From: Deltaproteobacteria bacterium
Lineage (GTDB): Bacteria; Desulfobacterota; Desulfarculia; Adiutricales; Adiutricaceae
Direction: 5' to 3'
Length of the DNA stretch: 40,477 bases
NCBI GenBank assembly: GCA_031265205.1
Contig: JAISCZ010000034.1
Location: forward strand, 1-40,477
Shown: positions 19,030 through 28,430 of the stretch, piece after piece
Layout of the letters: every line of letters begins with the position of its first letter
How positions within the stretch are numbered: position 1 is the stretch's first letter
The notes under the pieces: generated by a model
The model's input: the letters and a program-made list of their open reading frames with translations, nothing else
Database searches by the model: none
What the model was told of the DNA's origin: nothing
Program-made: the position numbers and the translations under genes

Positions 19030-19860
19030 TTGCGCGCGAAAAAAAGCAAAACGCTGCCAGGGTTCGGGATAAGCCTGGGCGTGACGATGAGCTACGTCAG
19101 TTTCATCGTGCTCATTCCCATGTTTTCCTTGGCCCTGGAGAGCGCGGATCTGGGGCCGCGGGGCTTTTGGCGGCTCGCGACCGACTCCAGGACGCTCGCC
19201 GCCATCCGCGTCAGTTTTCTCTGCTCCTTGGCCGCGGCCTTAATCAACACCGTTTTCGGGCTTATCCTGGCGTGGACGATCGTCAGGTACCGCTTCCCCT
19301 TCCGGAGGCTCATCGACGGCTTAATCGAGCTGCCCTTCGCCCTCCCCACTGCGGTGGCGGGGATCTCGCTCACGGTCCTGACGGCGGACAAAGGCTGGGT
19401 CGGCTATCCCTTCGCTTTACTCGGGATCAAGCTCGCTTACGCCAAGATTGGCATTATTATCGCCATAACTTTTGTCACCATCCCCTTCGTGGCGCGCGCC
19501 GTCCAGCCCGTTTTGGAAAGGCTCAGCCCGGACTTGGAGGAAGCTGGCCTGCTTTTGGGGGCGGGGCGGGCGCGGATTTTCTTGAAAATTATCCTCCCCG
19601 AGATCTTCCCGGCGCTGCTTACCGGTTTTTCCCTGGCCTTCGCGCGGGGCCTGGGGGAATACGGGAGCGTCATCTTCATCGCGGGCAACAAGCCTTTTTC
19701 CACGGAAATAGTCCCTTTAATCATTATGAGCAAGCTGGAACAATTCAACTACGACCAGGCCACGGCCGTGGCCATTCTGACGCTCGTCGCCTCTTTCGCC
19801 ATCATGTTCGCCGTCAACCGGATCCAAACGCGGGCGGCCCTGTTCGCCGGGGAGAAATAG
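19030..19860 (+). CDS. cysT: Sulfate ABC transporter permease CysT
   Basis: A 276-aa inner-membrane permease with about six hydrophobic segments, the first at residues 13-36. The EAA loop that contacts the ATPase is LEEAGLLLGAGRARIFLKII near residues 173-192. With CysW it forms the membrane channel for sulfate. The start is TTG 19030 preceded by a GGGAGAG; later internal starts would cut the first membrane segment. The stop is one base before cysW. Confidence 0.9.
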   Translation: MRAKKSKTLPGFGISLGVTMSYVSFIVLIPMFSLALESADLGPRGFWRLATDSRTLAAIRVSFLCSLAAALINTVFGLILAWTIVRYRFPFRRLIDGLIELPFALPTAVAGISLTVLTADKGWVGYPFALLGIKLAYAKIGIIIAITFVTIPFVARAVQPVLERLSPDLEEAGLLLGAGRARIFLKIILPEIFPALLTGFSLAFARGLGEYGSVIFIAGNKPFSTEIVPLIIMSKLEQFNYDQATAVAILTLVASFAIMFAVNRIQTRAALFAGEK

Positions 19861-19861
19861 G

Positions 19862-20698
19862 ATGGCCTACGTCCGCGAGGAACGGGGTTGGGCCCGCCTT
19901 ATTCTCATTACCGTCTCTTTCCTTTTCGTGGCGCTCATGCTCATTCTTCCCTTGGCCCAAGTCCTTTCCAAGGCCTTTGAGCATGGGATAAAGCCCTTTT
20001 GGGAGGCCGTCTCCGACGAGTACTCCGTCAAAGCCGCGCGCCTCTCGGCTCTCACCGCCATCCTGGCGGTTCTTCTAAACACCTTTTTCGGGATCGCGGC
20101 GGCCTGGGCCATCACCCGTTTCGCCTTCAGGGGCAAGGGCTTTCTCATCACCATCATCGACATTCCCTTCGCCGTGTCCCCGGTGATCGCGGGGCTGGTC
20201 TTTGTCATGACCTTCGGGAGGCTCGGGTGGGCCTACCCTTTTCTTCAAGAACACGACCTGAAGATCATTTTCGCCACCCCGGGCTTGGTCCTCGCCACCA
20301 TTTTCGTGACGCTGCCCTTCGTGGCCCGGGAGATTATTCCCGTCCTCGCGGCCCGGGGGACGGACGAGGAAGAGGCGGCGGTCCTCATGGGCGCGGGCCT
20401 GTGGCGGACTTTTTGGAAGGTCACGCTGCCCCATATCCGCTGGGCCCTCCTTTACGGGATCATTTTGTGCTCGGCGCGGGCCATGGGGGAATTCGGGGCC
20501 GTCTCGGTGGTCTCGGGACATTTGCGGGGCAAAACCAACACCTTGCCTTTGCATATTGAGATCCTCTTTAGGGAGTACCATACCCTCCAGTCTTTTTCCG
20601 TGGCCACCATTCTGGTGATCGTGGCCATTCTGATTTTAATCGCGCGCCACGTCGTGGAGCGCGTCGGGCGCAAAGAAGCGGAATATTATGTACGTTGA
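19862..20698 (+). CDS. cysW: Sulfate ABC transporter permease CysW
   Basis: A 278-aa inner-membrane permease paired with CysT. It has a first membrane segment at about residues 11-34 and an EAA loop EEAAVLMGAGLWRTFWKVTL near residues 171-190, as well as the AMGEFGAVSVVSG stretch typical of CysW. ATG directly follows the cysT stop, and the gene end overlaps cysA by 11 nt, so translation is probably coupled. Confidence 0.9.
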   Translation: MAYVREERGWARLILITVSFLFVALMLILPLAQVLSKAFEHGIKPFWEAVSDEYSVKAARLSALTAILAVLLNTFFGIAAAWAITRFAFRGKGFLITIIDIPFAVSPVIAGLVFVMTFGRLGWAYPFLQEHDLKIIFATPGLVLATIFVTLPFVAREIIPVLAARGTDEEEAAVLMGAGLWRTFWKVTLPHIRWALLYGIILCSARAMGEFGAVSVVSGHLRGKTNTLPLHIEILFREYHTLQSFSVATILVIVAILILIARHVVERVGRKEAEYYVR

Positions 20699-21758
20699 GC
20701 TTTCCGGGATAAATAAAAGCTTCGGGTCCTTTCAGGCCGCGCGCGACGTGTCCTTCGTTCTCGCGGAAGGGACCCTCGGGGCCCTCTTGGGCCCCAGCGG
20801 GAGCGGGAAGACGACCATCCTGCGCATGATCGCGGGATTGGAGTCCCCCGACGCGGGGGATATCCGCGTCGGGGGAGTTAGGGTCAACGACGTGAGGCCC
20901 AGCCAGAGGGGCGTCGGCTTCGTCTTCCAGAATTACGCCCTCTTTAGGTACATGACGGTCTTCGACAATATCGCCTTTGGCCTGCGGAGCCAAAAAGCGC
21001 CCAAGGCCAAAATCCAAGAACGGGTCGGGGAACTCTTGGCTCTCGTCAACATGGAGGGCCTGGAAAAAAGGTATCCCGGGCAGCTTTCCGGGGGCCAGCG
21101 GCAGCGGGTCGCCTTCGCCCGGGCCTTGGCGCCCAGTCCCCGGCTGCTGCTTTTAGACGAGCCCTTCGCGGCCATCGACGCCAAGGTCAGGCGCGATTTG
21201 CGGTCCTGGCTGCGGGGCATGATTGACCGCCTCCGGATCACCTCCATCTTCGTCACCCACGATCAGGCCGAAGCCATCGAGGTGGCCGACCAAATCATCA
21301 TTACTAATGGGGGCAGGGTGGAGCAGACCGGGACCCCCTTGGAGCTCTACCGCGAGCCGGCTACCCCTTTCGTGGCGCGTTTCGTGGGGGACAGCCAGGT
21401 TCTGGAGGGCTACGGCCGCCTGGTCGGCTTCGGCGGGGCGCCCCCGGACGGCCAGTGCGCCATCCGCCCGGAATTTATCTCCGTCTGCCCGCCCGGGGAA
21501 CCCGTTCAGTACGAAAATTCCGCGGAAGAGGCCGAGGTGGTCTCTTTGGCCTTTCGGGGCTCCTCCCTGGAAGTGGGCCTGCGGGTCAAGGAGTTCGCCC
21601 TGACCGCGGGCTATTCTTTGGAAAGCGGCCCCTTAAGCGTGGGGGACAAGGTCAAGATTCTCATTTTTCGGGTTTACGCTTTCCAGGGAGAAAAGGTGAA
21701 ACTGGTCAACAACGATCGCCTCGCGAGCCTGGGAAACGGCTATAACTTCGCGATTTAA
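20688..21758 (+). CDS. cysA: Sulfate ABC transporter ATP-binding protein CysA
   Basis: A 356-aa ABC ATPase that powers sulfate import. Walker A GPSGSGKTT is at residues 35-43, followed by the Q-loop (VFQNYALF), signature LSGGQRQR, Walker B LLLLDEPFAAID and the H-loop VTHDQAEA. The C-terminal 110 residues form the regulatory TOBE-like domain usual in CysA. It overlaps the end of cysW. No clear terminator follows; an 800-base gap separates it from the reductase genes. Confidence 0.93.
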   Translation: MYVELSGINKSFGSFQAARDVSFVLAEGTLGALLGPSGSGKTTILRMIAGLESPDAGDIRVGGVRVNDVRPSQRGVGFVFQNYALFRYMTVFDNIAFGLRSQKAPKAKIQERVGELLALVNMEGLEKRYPGQLSGGQRQRVAFARALAPSPRLLLLDEPFAAIDAKVRRDLRSWLRGMIDRLRITSIFVTHDQAEAIEVADQIIITNGGRVEQTGTPLELYREPATPFVARFVGDSQVLEGYGRLVGFGGAPPDGQCAIRPEFISVCPPGEPVQYENSAEEAEVVSLAFRGSSLEVGLRVKEFALTAGYSLESGPLSVGDKVKILIFRVYAFQGEKVKLVNNDRLASLGNGYNFAI

Positions 21759-21896
21759 GCCAGAGTCGCGCGCCCCAAGAAAAAGGGCGGGGGCGAGGCC
21801 TTCCCGCGCCACGGCCTTTCCGCGCGTCCCGCGCGCGTTCCGCGCGCCGCTCAAGGCTCCGCCGCTCGCGCCCGAGGGCGGTCGCTTATTCGAAAA

Positions 21897-21925
21897 TTGT
21901 CAAATTCATGTATTTTAAGTGTAAA
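21897..21925 (+). promoter_or_regulatory. Sigma-70-like promoter candidate
   Basis: TTGTCA (21897-21902) and TGTAAA (21920-21925) are separated by 17 bases in the most AT-rich part of the intergenic region. Five of six and four of six positions match the consensus. It lies about 630 bases before the flavoprotein gene. Confidence 0.35.
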
Positions 21926-22391
21926 AACTTTAGCGATTCCAAGACGGGGCGAAAGTCCGCGCCGCTCTCCCCGCGAGGCCTAAGGCGAGGAGTCCGCGGG
22001 CGGCCTCGGCTTGAGGGGAACGAGGGGGATATTGACTAAAAAGGCCGGAAGATTTAAGGTTAGCGCGGGTTTTTAAAGAGGCCTTTCCTCCGTTGTGGGT
22101 CGAAGTTAGGGCGCTTAATTTAGAAAATAAATAATCTTGCCGAAATCATTTAGGCCGCGCTAATCCTTCTTTTTTTTCTTTTTTTGTGGGGAGAATTCCC
22201 TTAAGGCGCGCGGCGGTTTTTTTTCGCTTGGCGCGCCCGCCGCGCGATCGTCTTTTTCTTTGGGGCTTTTCCGTCGCCTTCCCTCTCTCGGATTTTTTTC
22301 CCCGCGGCTCTTGGGAGTCGCCCTCTCTCTTTTCCTTTTTTTCGCCTTCAAGTTTTTCGCCTTAAGGCTCTTTTTCGCTTTTCCCTTTCCC

Positions 22392-22482
22392 CCTTCTCCC
22401 AAAGGGCTTTCCCCCTTCTCCCAAAGGGCTTTCCCCTTTTTTCCCGAGGGGCTTTCCCCTTTTTCCCCGAAGGGCTTTCCCC
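22392..22482 (+). repeat. Four tandem copies of a 22-23 base pyrimidine-rich unit
   Basis: The unit is cttctcccaaagggctttcc followed by cc. The first two copies are identical, the third and fourth diverge to ttttttcccgaggggctttc and tttttccccgaagggctttc. Each unit contains a small potential stem (aaagggcttt). They lie 70-160 bases before the flavoprotein gene. Confidence 0.8.
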
Positions 22483-22552
22483 TTTCTCTCGCGTGGGGGG
22501 CTCGCGGAGAAACGCCGCGCGCCCGCGCGCTTAATGAGGTCTAACGCAACAG

Positions 22553-24322
22553 GTGTCGCAGCTTCCTTGGCCCGCGCGCGTCGCGGACATCAAAACGGGC
22601 GTCCTTATTATCGGGGGCGGGACGGCGGGCTGCGCCGCGGCGCGGCGCCTGGCCGAGCTCGGGGAGAGGGATATCCTGGTCCTGGAAAAAGCGTCCGTCA
22701 AGCGGAGCGGTTGCCTGAGCGCCGGGGTCAACGCCCTAAACGCCTGGGTGGGCCCCGGGGCGAGCCCCCGGGATTACGCCGACTACGCCTTAAACGACGC
22801 CCACGGGATCGGCGACGCGCGGCTCTTGCTCTCCATGTCCGAGGGCCTAAACGGGGCGGTGGAATTTTTGGCCTCGCTGGGCCTTAAGATCCACCGGGAC
22901 TCAAAAGGGGCTTATCTCTCCCGCTCCTGGCGCAATCTGAAGGTCAACGGGGAAAACGTCAAGCCCCTGCTCGCGGGGGCCATCCGCGGCTTTCCGGGGC
23001 TCAAGGTCCGGGAGAGGGTCCACGTGTTCGCCCTGACGCTCTCCCGTGGCCCGGACCGGAGGATAGCCGGGGCCTTGGCCATGGACCTTTTAAGCGGGGA
23101 CATTCTTAAAATCCGCGCCCCCAAGGTCCTCTTGGCCACGGGCGGGGCGGCGGGAATCTACGCCCCCAACGCGCCTGGGTCCATGTCCCATCGGCTCTGG
23201 TATCCCCCCTTCAACGTCGGGGGCGGCTACGCCATGGGGATCCGCGCGGGGGCGGAGATGACGAGCTTGGAAATGCGTTTCGTGGCCCTGCGCTGCCAGG
23301 ACACGCAGGCTCCCACGGGGACCTTGGCCCTGGGGGGCGGGGCGCGGCAGCTGAACGCCTTGGGCGAGGATTTCGCGGAAAAATACGGGAACACGACCAG
23401 TCAGCGGGTCTTGGCCAACCGCCGGGAACGGGAAAGGGGCCTGGGGCCCATCCGCCTGGAGGCCCCGGAGGCGGGCGAGGGCGAGCGCGAGCGGGCCTTA
23501 CGGGCCTATTTCAATATGGCGCCCCAGCAGCCCCTCAAGTGGCTGGAGGAGGAAAGGCTCGCTCTGGGCCGGGGAGAGAGGATTCCCCCGCTGGGCGCGG
23601 AGGTGGAGGGCAGCGAGCCCTTTCTGGTCGGGGGGCACGCGTCCTGCGGCTTTTACGTGGACCCGCGGCGCGAGACGAGCCTTCCGGGGCTCTACGCCGC
23701 CGGCGACGTCGCCGGCGGCTGCCCCCAGAAATACGTGACCGGGGCCATTAGCGAGGCTTTTATCGCCGCGACCGCCATCGCTTCCTCCGCGGCGGAGGGC
23801 CCGGAGGAGGACGGGGAGCTCGCGCGGGAGTATTTAGAGGCGGCGCTGTCCGGAGGAGCCCCTGGCGCGCGGCCTTCTTGGGACCGCGCGGAATTGGAGG
23901 AGGCCGCCCAAAGGGCCATGGACCTTTACGCGGGCGGTCGCGGCGCGGGCTACCGTTACAGCCAAAAGGGCCTCGCGACCGCCCTTTCCCGGATCGCGGA
24001 GATCGCGGGGATGGCCGCTTCTTTAAAGGCCGTAAGCCCCAAGGAGCTCTCCCTCGCCTGGGAGCTGCGGGAAAGGCTGACCGTGGCCCAGGCGCTGGTG
24101 GGGCATTTGCGGGAGCGGCGGGAAACCCGCTGGCCGGGTTTCGGGGAATACGGGGACTTTCCCTTGGAAGACCCCGGGCTCGCCCTCTTCGTGAACTCGC
24201 GCCGCCTCGCCGTCGGTCCCGAAAAGGACGGAAAAACGGGGGAATTTGAGTTTATTTTTCGCGACCTGGAGAGCGGGGAAAGACTCCCCGCGCCGGGGAC
24301 GGAAGGGGGAGCCGGCCGATGA
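22553..24322 (+). CDS. aprA: APS reductase alpha subunit-like flavoprotein (AprA-like)
   Basis: A 589-aa FAD enzyme of the fumarate reductase/APS reductase family. The dinucleotide-binding GGGTAG is at residues 21-26 with the acidic end of the second strand at E45. LYAAGDVAGG and PQKYVTG near residues 382-398, with GGHASCGFYVD before them, favour the AprA branch. It would reduce adenosine 5'-phosphosulfate to sulfite and AMP. The ferredoxin gene next to it and the CysD/CysN pair downstream support this. It is shorter than dissimilatory AprA (about 650 aa). There is no qmo or dsr gene here, so an assimilatory role is likely. Start taken at GTG 22553; the ribosome binding site is weak. A related flavoprotein reductase is the alternative. 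Confidence 0.78.
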   Translation: MSQLPWPARVADIKTGVLIIGGGTAGCAAARRLAELGERDILVLEKASVKRSGCLSAGVNALNAWVGPGASPRDYADYALNDAHGIGDARLLLSMSEGLNGAVEFLASLGLKIHRDSKGAYLSRSWRNLKVNGENVKPLLAGAIRGFPGLKVRERVHVFALTLSRGPDRRIAGALAMDLLSGDILKIRAPKVLLATGGAAGIYAPNAPGSMSHRLWYPPFNVGGGYAMGIRAGAEMTSLEMRFVALRCQDTQAPTGTLALGGGARQLNALGEDFAEKYGNTTSQRVLANRRERERGLGPIRLEAPEAGEGERERALRAYFNMAPQQPLKWLEEERLALGRGERIPPLGAEVEGSEPFLVGGHASCGFYVDPRRETSLPGLYAAGDVAGGCPQKYVTGAISEAFIAATAIASSAAEGPEEDGELAREYLEAALSGGAPGARPSWDRAELEEAAQRAMDLYAGGRGAGYRYSQKGLATALSRIAEIAGMAASLKAVSPKELSLAWELRERLTVAQALVGHLRERRETRWPGFGEYGDFPLEDPGLALFVNSRRLAVGPEKDGKTGEFEFIFRDLESGERLPAPGTEGGAGR

Positions 24323-24636
24323 GCGTCGCCATTGATCCGAGGCTCTGCCAGGGTTGCGGGGGCTGCGTGGAAGTCTGCCCCGGGGGAATTTTGGGTCTTT
24401 CGCCCGACGGTAAAAGCGCCGTGGCGCTCTATCCCAATGACTGCTGGGGCTGCGCCGCGTGCCTCAAGGAGTGCTCTCGCGGGGCCGCGAGCCTCAGCCT
24501 ATCTCCCGCCATGGGAGGCCGGGGCGCGAAAATGACGGCTTTTTGGGAAGGGGGCGAGCTCTTTTTCAAGGTGGAATTTCTCGGGGGCGACAGCGTCTCC
24601 GTTAAAGTCGACTCGGGCGACCCCGAGGATTATTAA
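24319..24636 (+). CDS. aprB: Ferredoxin-like APS reductase beta subunit (AprB-like)
   Basis: A 105-aa protein with two 4Fe-4S motifs, [12 protein letters not shown] at residues 10-21 and [11 protein letters not shown] at about 37-47, then a short beta-like tail. It should pass electrons to the FAD of the preceding flavoprotein. Its ATG overlaps that gene's stop in ATGA, fitting an obligate partner. Dissimilatory AprB proteins are longer (about 150 aa); the short tail fits the assimilatory-type version. Generic ferredoxin is the alternative. Confidence 0.78.
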   Translation: MSVAIDPRLCQGCGGCVEVCPGGILGLSPDGKSAVALYPNDCWGCAACLKECSRGAASLSLSPAMGGRGAKMTAFWEGGELFFKVEFLGGDSVSVKVDSGDPEDY

Positions 24637-24695
24637 AAGGCCTCGCCGCGGGGCGGGGACGCGCGAGGCGCGCGGGAGAGTTAAGGAAACGCGAG

Positions 24696-25496
24696 ATGAG
24701 TCACCTCGAGGCTTTGGAAGCCCAGAGCGTTTACGTATTAAGGGAGGCCTTCCGCTCTTTGGGCAAACTGGGGCTCCTCTGGTCCATCGGCAAGGACTCC
24801 ACGGTCCTTCTGTGGCTTTCCCGCAAGGCCTTTTACGGGCATTGCCCCTTTCCCCTCATCCACGTGGACACGGGCTACAAGATCCCGGAGATGATCGCGT
24901 ACCGGGACCGGGTGACCCGCGAGATGGGCTTAGAGCTCATCGTCTACCAAAATTCCGCGGCCCTTCAAGCGGGCATGGGGCCGGAAAAGGGCCGGCTCGC
25001 CTGCTGCAAGGCCCTCAAGACGGACGCTTTGGCCGCTATGACCAAGGCCTACGGCTTTGAGGGGCTGATAGTGGGGGTTAGGCGCGACGAGGAGGGCTCC
25101 CGCTCCAAGGAGCGGGTCTTTTCGGAGCGTGACCGCGACGATTCCTGGGACTACGCCAACCAGCCCCCGGAACTCTGGGGCCAGTTCAAGACGGATTTCC
25201 CCAAAGGGCACCACATTCGCGTCCATCCCATTTTGGACTGGACCGAGATGGATATCTGGCGCTATATCGAAAAGGAGAACATTCCCGTGAGCGATCTCTA
25301 TTTCTCCCGCGGGGGCGAGCGTTACCGCAGCTTGGGCTGCGCGCCCTGCGCCGGGACGATCGTCTCGGAGGCCCGGACCGCGAGCGAGATAGTCTTGGAA
25401 CTCGCGCGCGTCAGCGCCCCCGAAAGGGCCACGCGCGCCCAGGACCAGGAGGACGCCTACGCCCTGGAGAAGCTGCGGAAAGACGGGTACATGTGA
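24696..25496 (+). CDS. cysD: Sulfate adenylyltransferase small subunit CysD
   Basis: A 266-aa PP-loop ATP pyrophosphatase, the catalytic half of ATP sulfurylase, making APS from ATP and sulfate with CysN. The PP-loop SIGKDST lies at residues 30-36. [38 protein letters not shown] and the C-terminal YRSLGCAPC are hallmarks of CysD. It is slightly shorter than the enterobacterial form (about 300 aa). AAGGAA precedes the start. The stop overlaps cysN. Confidence 0.93.
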   Translation: MSHLEALEAQSVYVLREAFRSLGKLGLLWSIGKDSTVLLWLSRKAFYGHCPFPLIHVDTGYKIPEMIAYRDRVTREMGLELIVYQNSAALQAGMGPEKGRLACCKALKTDALAAMTKAYGFEGLIVGVRRDEEGSRSKERVFSERDRDDSWDYANQPPELWGQFKTDFPKGHHIRVHPILDWTEMDIWRYIEKENIPVSDLYFSRGGERYRSLGCAPCAGTIVSEARTASEIVLELARVSAPERATRAQDQEDAYALEKLRKDGYM

Positions 25497-27178
25497 TGGA
25501 GGAGGCGCGCGAAACCTTAAAAGTCGTCTTCGCCGGTCACGTGGATCACGGCAAATCCACGGTGATCGGTAGGCTTCTCCTCGATACCGGCGCTATCGCC
25601 CAAGGGGCCGTCGACAAGGCCCGGGCCGCCGCCAAAGAGGCGGGCCAACCCTTTGAGTTCGCCTATCTCCTCGACGCCCTGGAGGAAGAGCGGAAGCAGG
25701 GCGTGACCATCGATATCGCGAAAATCCGTTTCCGCACCGCGAAAAGGGATTACCTCGTCATCGACGCCCCGGGACACCGGGAATTTCTGAAAAACATGAT
25801 CTCCGGCGCGGCGGACGCGGAGGCGGCCTTTTTGGTGGTGGACGCCGAGCGCGGGGTGGAGGAGCAGAGCCTCAGGCACGCCCACGCCCTGTCCCTTTTA
25901 GGCGCGCGGCGCGTGGGGGTCATCGTCAATAAAATGGATCTGGTGGGCTACCGCGAGGAGGCCTTCGCCAGGATCCGCGCGGAAATTACGGCCTATCTGG
26001 GCAACCTGGAGATCGACGCCTTTCCCGTCGTGCCCCTGTCCGCGAAAGCCGGGGAAAATATCGTCACCCGCTCCGAGTTGATGCCCTGGAGCGCGTCCCC
26101 TCCCTTAAGCGAGGCCATGGACGAGCTGGAGCGCGACAGGAGCGACGAAAGCTTAAGGCTCCCGACCCAGGACGTCTATAAGTTCGACGGGCGGCGCATT
26201 GTCGCGGGCCGCGTGGAGAGCGGGGGCCTTCAGGTCGGCGACCGCGTCGTCGTCAGTCCCGGAAAGAGGGAAACCCAAATCAGGGCCCTGGCCTCCTGGC
26301 CGCCCGCGCCGGAGAAAGTCGCGGCGCGGGAAGGCGAAAGCGTGGGGCTCATTTTAGCCGACGAGTTTTTCCATCGGCGCGGGGAAATCATCAGTCACCT
26401 AGGCGATCCCCCCCAGGTCGCGGATTCCATCAAGGCGAGCCTTTTCTGGCTGGGGCGCGCGCCTCTGGCGCGCGGGAAAAAATATAAGCTCAAGCTCGCG
26501 ACCGCGGCCGTCGAGGCCACCGTCGCGGAGATAGTCTCCGTCACCGACAGCCAAACCCTAAACGCGCGCCCCGGGGCCCCGGAGGTGGGCGCGAACGAGG
26601 TGGCGCAGATTTGGCTCAGCCTTAAGGAAAAAATCGCCCTCGACCCCTTTTCGCGCCACCGCGCGACGGGCCGTTTCGTCCTGGTGGACGGCTATGACGT
26701 CGCGGGGGGCGGAATCGTCTTGGAGACGCGCGCCCTCGCCGCGGCCGCGGGTTTCCTGGAGGGGGAAATCAGCGCGCGCTCCGAGATCTTCGCGGAGTAT
26801 TTTTACCGGTACCGGGACGGCTCCATCGTCCGGGAAAACCCCGCCCCGCGGGTTTTCGCCAAGGGGGACAAGGTGCCCTTGCGGGGGATAAGTTACTCCT
26901 ATCCCGCGAGCTTTGACGTCGCCATTTTCCGGGACCGGGCGGCCGTCTTAATCCGCGAGGGGGCCGTCGCGGACATTATGCCCTTGGAAAAATACTCCTA
27001 CGGGGGCTTTCCCCTGGTCAACGGGCGGGGCTTCGCCATCAAGGCGGGGAGCGCGGAGGAGTGGGAAAAGGCGCGGGACGCGCTTTTGGGTCAGGGACCC
27101 CCCGGGGCCCTCGGGAGCGTCGGCTCCATATTGGATTTTAACGTTTACCGGAAAATCGCCTTGGGCGGGGATCTTTAA
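25496..27178 (+). CDS. cysN: Sulfate adenylyltransferase GTPase subunit CysN, with unusual C-terminal extension
   Basis: A 560-aa translational-GTPase-like subunit that couples GTP hydrolysis to APS formation by CysD. The P-loop GHVDHGKST is at residues 14-22, DAPGH near 90 and NKMD near 145; the two beta-barrel domains end near residue 410 (GRFVLVDGYDVAGGGIV). A further 150 residues follow that I cannot assign. They lack the P-loop of an APS kinase (CysC), consistent with a route that reduces APS directly. I use the ATG at 25496, which overlaps the cysD stop in TGATG; a GTG one codon earlier is possible. Confidence 0.9.
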   Translation: MEEARETLKVVFAGHVDHGKSTVIGRLLLDTGAIAQGAVDKARAAAKEAGQPFEFAYLLDALEEERKQGVTIDIAKIRFRTAKRDYLVIDAPGHREFLKNMISGAADAEAAFLVVDAERGVEEQSLRHAHALSLLGARRVGVIVNKMDLVGYREEAFARIRAEITAYLGNLEIDAFPVVPLSAKAGENIVTRSELMPWSASPPLSEAMDELERDRSDESLRLPTQDVYKFDGRRIVAGRVESGGLQVGDRVVVSPGKRETQIRALASWPPAPEKVAAREGESVGLILADEFFHRRGEIISHLGDPPQVADSIKASLFWLGRAPLARGKKYKLKLATAAVEATVAEIVSVTDSQTLNARPGAPEVGANEVAQIWLSLKEKIALDPFSRHRATGRFVLVDGYDVAGGGIVLETRALAAAAGFLEGEISARSEIFAEYFYRYRDGSIVRENPAPRVFAKGDKVPLRGISYSYPASFDVAIFRDRAAVLIREGAVADIMPLEKYSYGGFPLVNGRGFAIKAGSAEEWEKARDALLGQGPPGALGSVGSILDFNVYRKIALGGDL

Positions 27179-27252
27179 ATCCGCGCCAAAAGGCGCGGGC
27201 GGGGCGGGTTACGGAAAGCAATGGCGTTTTTTTAAGTGGGAGGCCAGCGAAC

Positions 27253-28101
27253 GTGGAAATTGATTACAAAGCGTTAAAAGACGGCGGCTTTATGCGCCAA
27301 AAGCAAAAGGGCCGTTTTTCGGTGAGGCTCAAGGTCGTGGGCGGAAACCTCACGACCGCGCAGCTGCGCGTTATCGCGGACGTGGCCGACCGCTACGGGG
27401 TTGGCCGCGCGCACCTGACCGCGCGCCAGGGCCTGGAAATACCCTTTATCCGCGCCGAGGACGCGGCCGCGGTCCGCGCGGCGCTGGCGGCGGGCGGGGC
27501 GCCCACGGGGGTGTGCGGGCCAAGGGCGCGGACGGTCACGGCCTGCCAGGGCTCCGAGGTCTGTCCCAGCGGCTGCGTGGACTCTTACTCCTTGGCCGCG
27601 GAGATTTCCGACCGCTATTTCGGCCGCGAGCTTCCCCACAAATTCAAGTTCGGGGTCACGGGTTGCGCCAACAACTGTCTTAAGGCCGAGGAAAACGATT
27701 TCGGAGTCAAGGGGGGGCTAATCGTCAAATTGAACGGCGCGGAATGCTCCCTCTGCGGGCTCTGCGTCGAGGTCTGTCGGGCGCGGGCCTTGGCGATCAA
27801 AGACGAAAAAGTGACGCTGGACGCGGATAAATGCGACAACTGCGGCCGGTGCGTTAAATCTTGCCCCACCGGCGCCTGGGAGGGCCAACCGGGCTATATC
27901 CTTTCCTTCGGCGGCTCCTTCGGAAACGAGATCGCCATCGGGCTGCGCCTGACGCCCATCGTGGAGGACAGAAAGACTCTTTTCGCTTACGCGGACCGGG
28001 CCGTCGCCTTCTTCGTCAAATACGGAAAGAGCGGGGAAAGGTTCCGCAAGGCCATCGACCGCGAAGGCGCGGCGGCCCTGAAAGCTTTTTTGGAGGCTTA
28101 A
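27253..28101 (+). CDS. Small siroheme sulfite reductase with fused ferredoxin domain
   Basis: A 282-aa single-subunit nitrite/sulfite reductase-type protein. The half-domain with LTARQGLEIPFI (residues 56-67) is followed by the siroheme/4Fe-4S cysteines ACQGSEVCPSG and TGCANNC (about 97-140). Two ferredoxin clusters come next, CSLCGLCVEVC and CDNCGRCVKSC (about 167-210). It would reduce sulfite to sulfide with six electrons in the cytoplasm. Its size recalls the small assimilatory sulfite reductases of sulfate reducers and clostridial AsrC. The GTG start follows GGAGG at good distance. Placed after cysN in the same direction; nitrite as substrate cannot be excluded but does not fit the context. 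Confidence 0.85.
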   Translation: MEIDYKALKDGGFMRQKQKGRFSVRLKVVGGNLTTAQLRVIADVADRYGVGRAHLTARQGLEIPFIRAEDAAAVRAALAAGGAPTGVCGPRARTVTACQGSEVCPSGCVDSYSLAAEISDRYFGRELPHKFKFGVTGCANNCLKAEENDFGVKGGLIVKLNGAECSLCGLCVEVCRARALAIKDEKVTLDADKCDNCGRCVKSCPTGAWEGQPGYILSFGGSFGNEIAIGLRLTPIVEDRKTLFAYADRAVAFFVKYGKSGERFRKAIDREGAAALKAFLEA

Positions 28102-28104
28102 ACG

Positions 28105-28356
28105 ATGGAGGATTTCGCCATTGAATGTCATCTTGATTTAACGGACGAAGTTTGCCCCATGACTTTTTTGAAAGCCTTGGCGGCTTTGGACGAGCTGCGG
28201 GGCGGCGCCGTCGCCTCCTTTAGGCTCAACGCCGGGGAGAGCGTCGCGAACGTCCCCCGGACCCTCAAGGAAGAGGGGCATAAGACGCTCAAAATATCCG
28301 ACAACGGCGACGGGACCTTCACCCTCGTCGTTAAAAGGTCCCTCGAGGATCTTTAG
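28105..28356 (+). CDS. TusA-like sulfur-transfer protein
   Basis: An 83-aa protein of the TusA/SirA fold with the conserved Cys-Pro in DEVCPMTFLKAL at residues 14-25. The CPMTF variant occurs in sulfur-metabolism homologues and differs from the CPxP of tRNA-thiolating TusA. The cysteine would carry a persulfide. It starts three bases after the sulfite reductase stop, with GGAGG inside that gene's end, so it probably handles sulfur made by that enzyme. Confidence 0.85.
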   Translation: MEDFAIECHLDLTDEVCPMTFLKALAALDELRGGAVASFRLNAGESVANVPRTLKEEGHKTLKISDNGDGTFTLVVKRSLEDL

Positions 28357-28430
28357 CGGCGCGCCAGGCCCTTAAATTGTTTTCCGGGCCCCGCCCCAAT
28401 TTTTTTTAAAGGAAGAAAGGAGCGCGCGCC

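Larger units (their letters stand above)
21759..22552. other. Long intergenic region before the APS reductase genes
   Basis: No gene is supported over about 790 bases. It holds a promoter candidate at 21897-21925, AT-rich patches near 22110-22150, a pyrimidine-rich stretch from 22160, and a 22-base tandem repeat at 22392-22482. A leader of several hundred bases before the flavoprotein gene is possible. Confidence 0.55.

Noticed and set aside
22160-22402. Lysine-rich 80-aa frame on the minus strand
   Set aside because: It is the translation of pyrimidine-rich low-complexity and tandem repeat DNA, with no start signal or family likeness.
25496-27178. CysNC fusion with APS kinase
   Set aside because: The C-terminal extension lacks the kinase P-loop GxxGxGKS.
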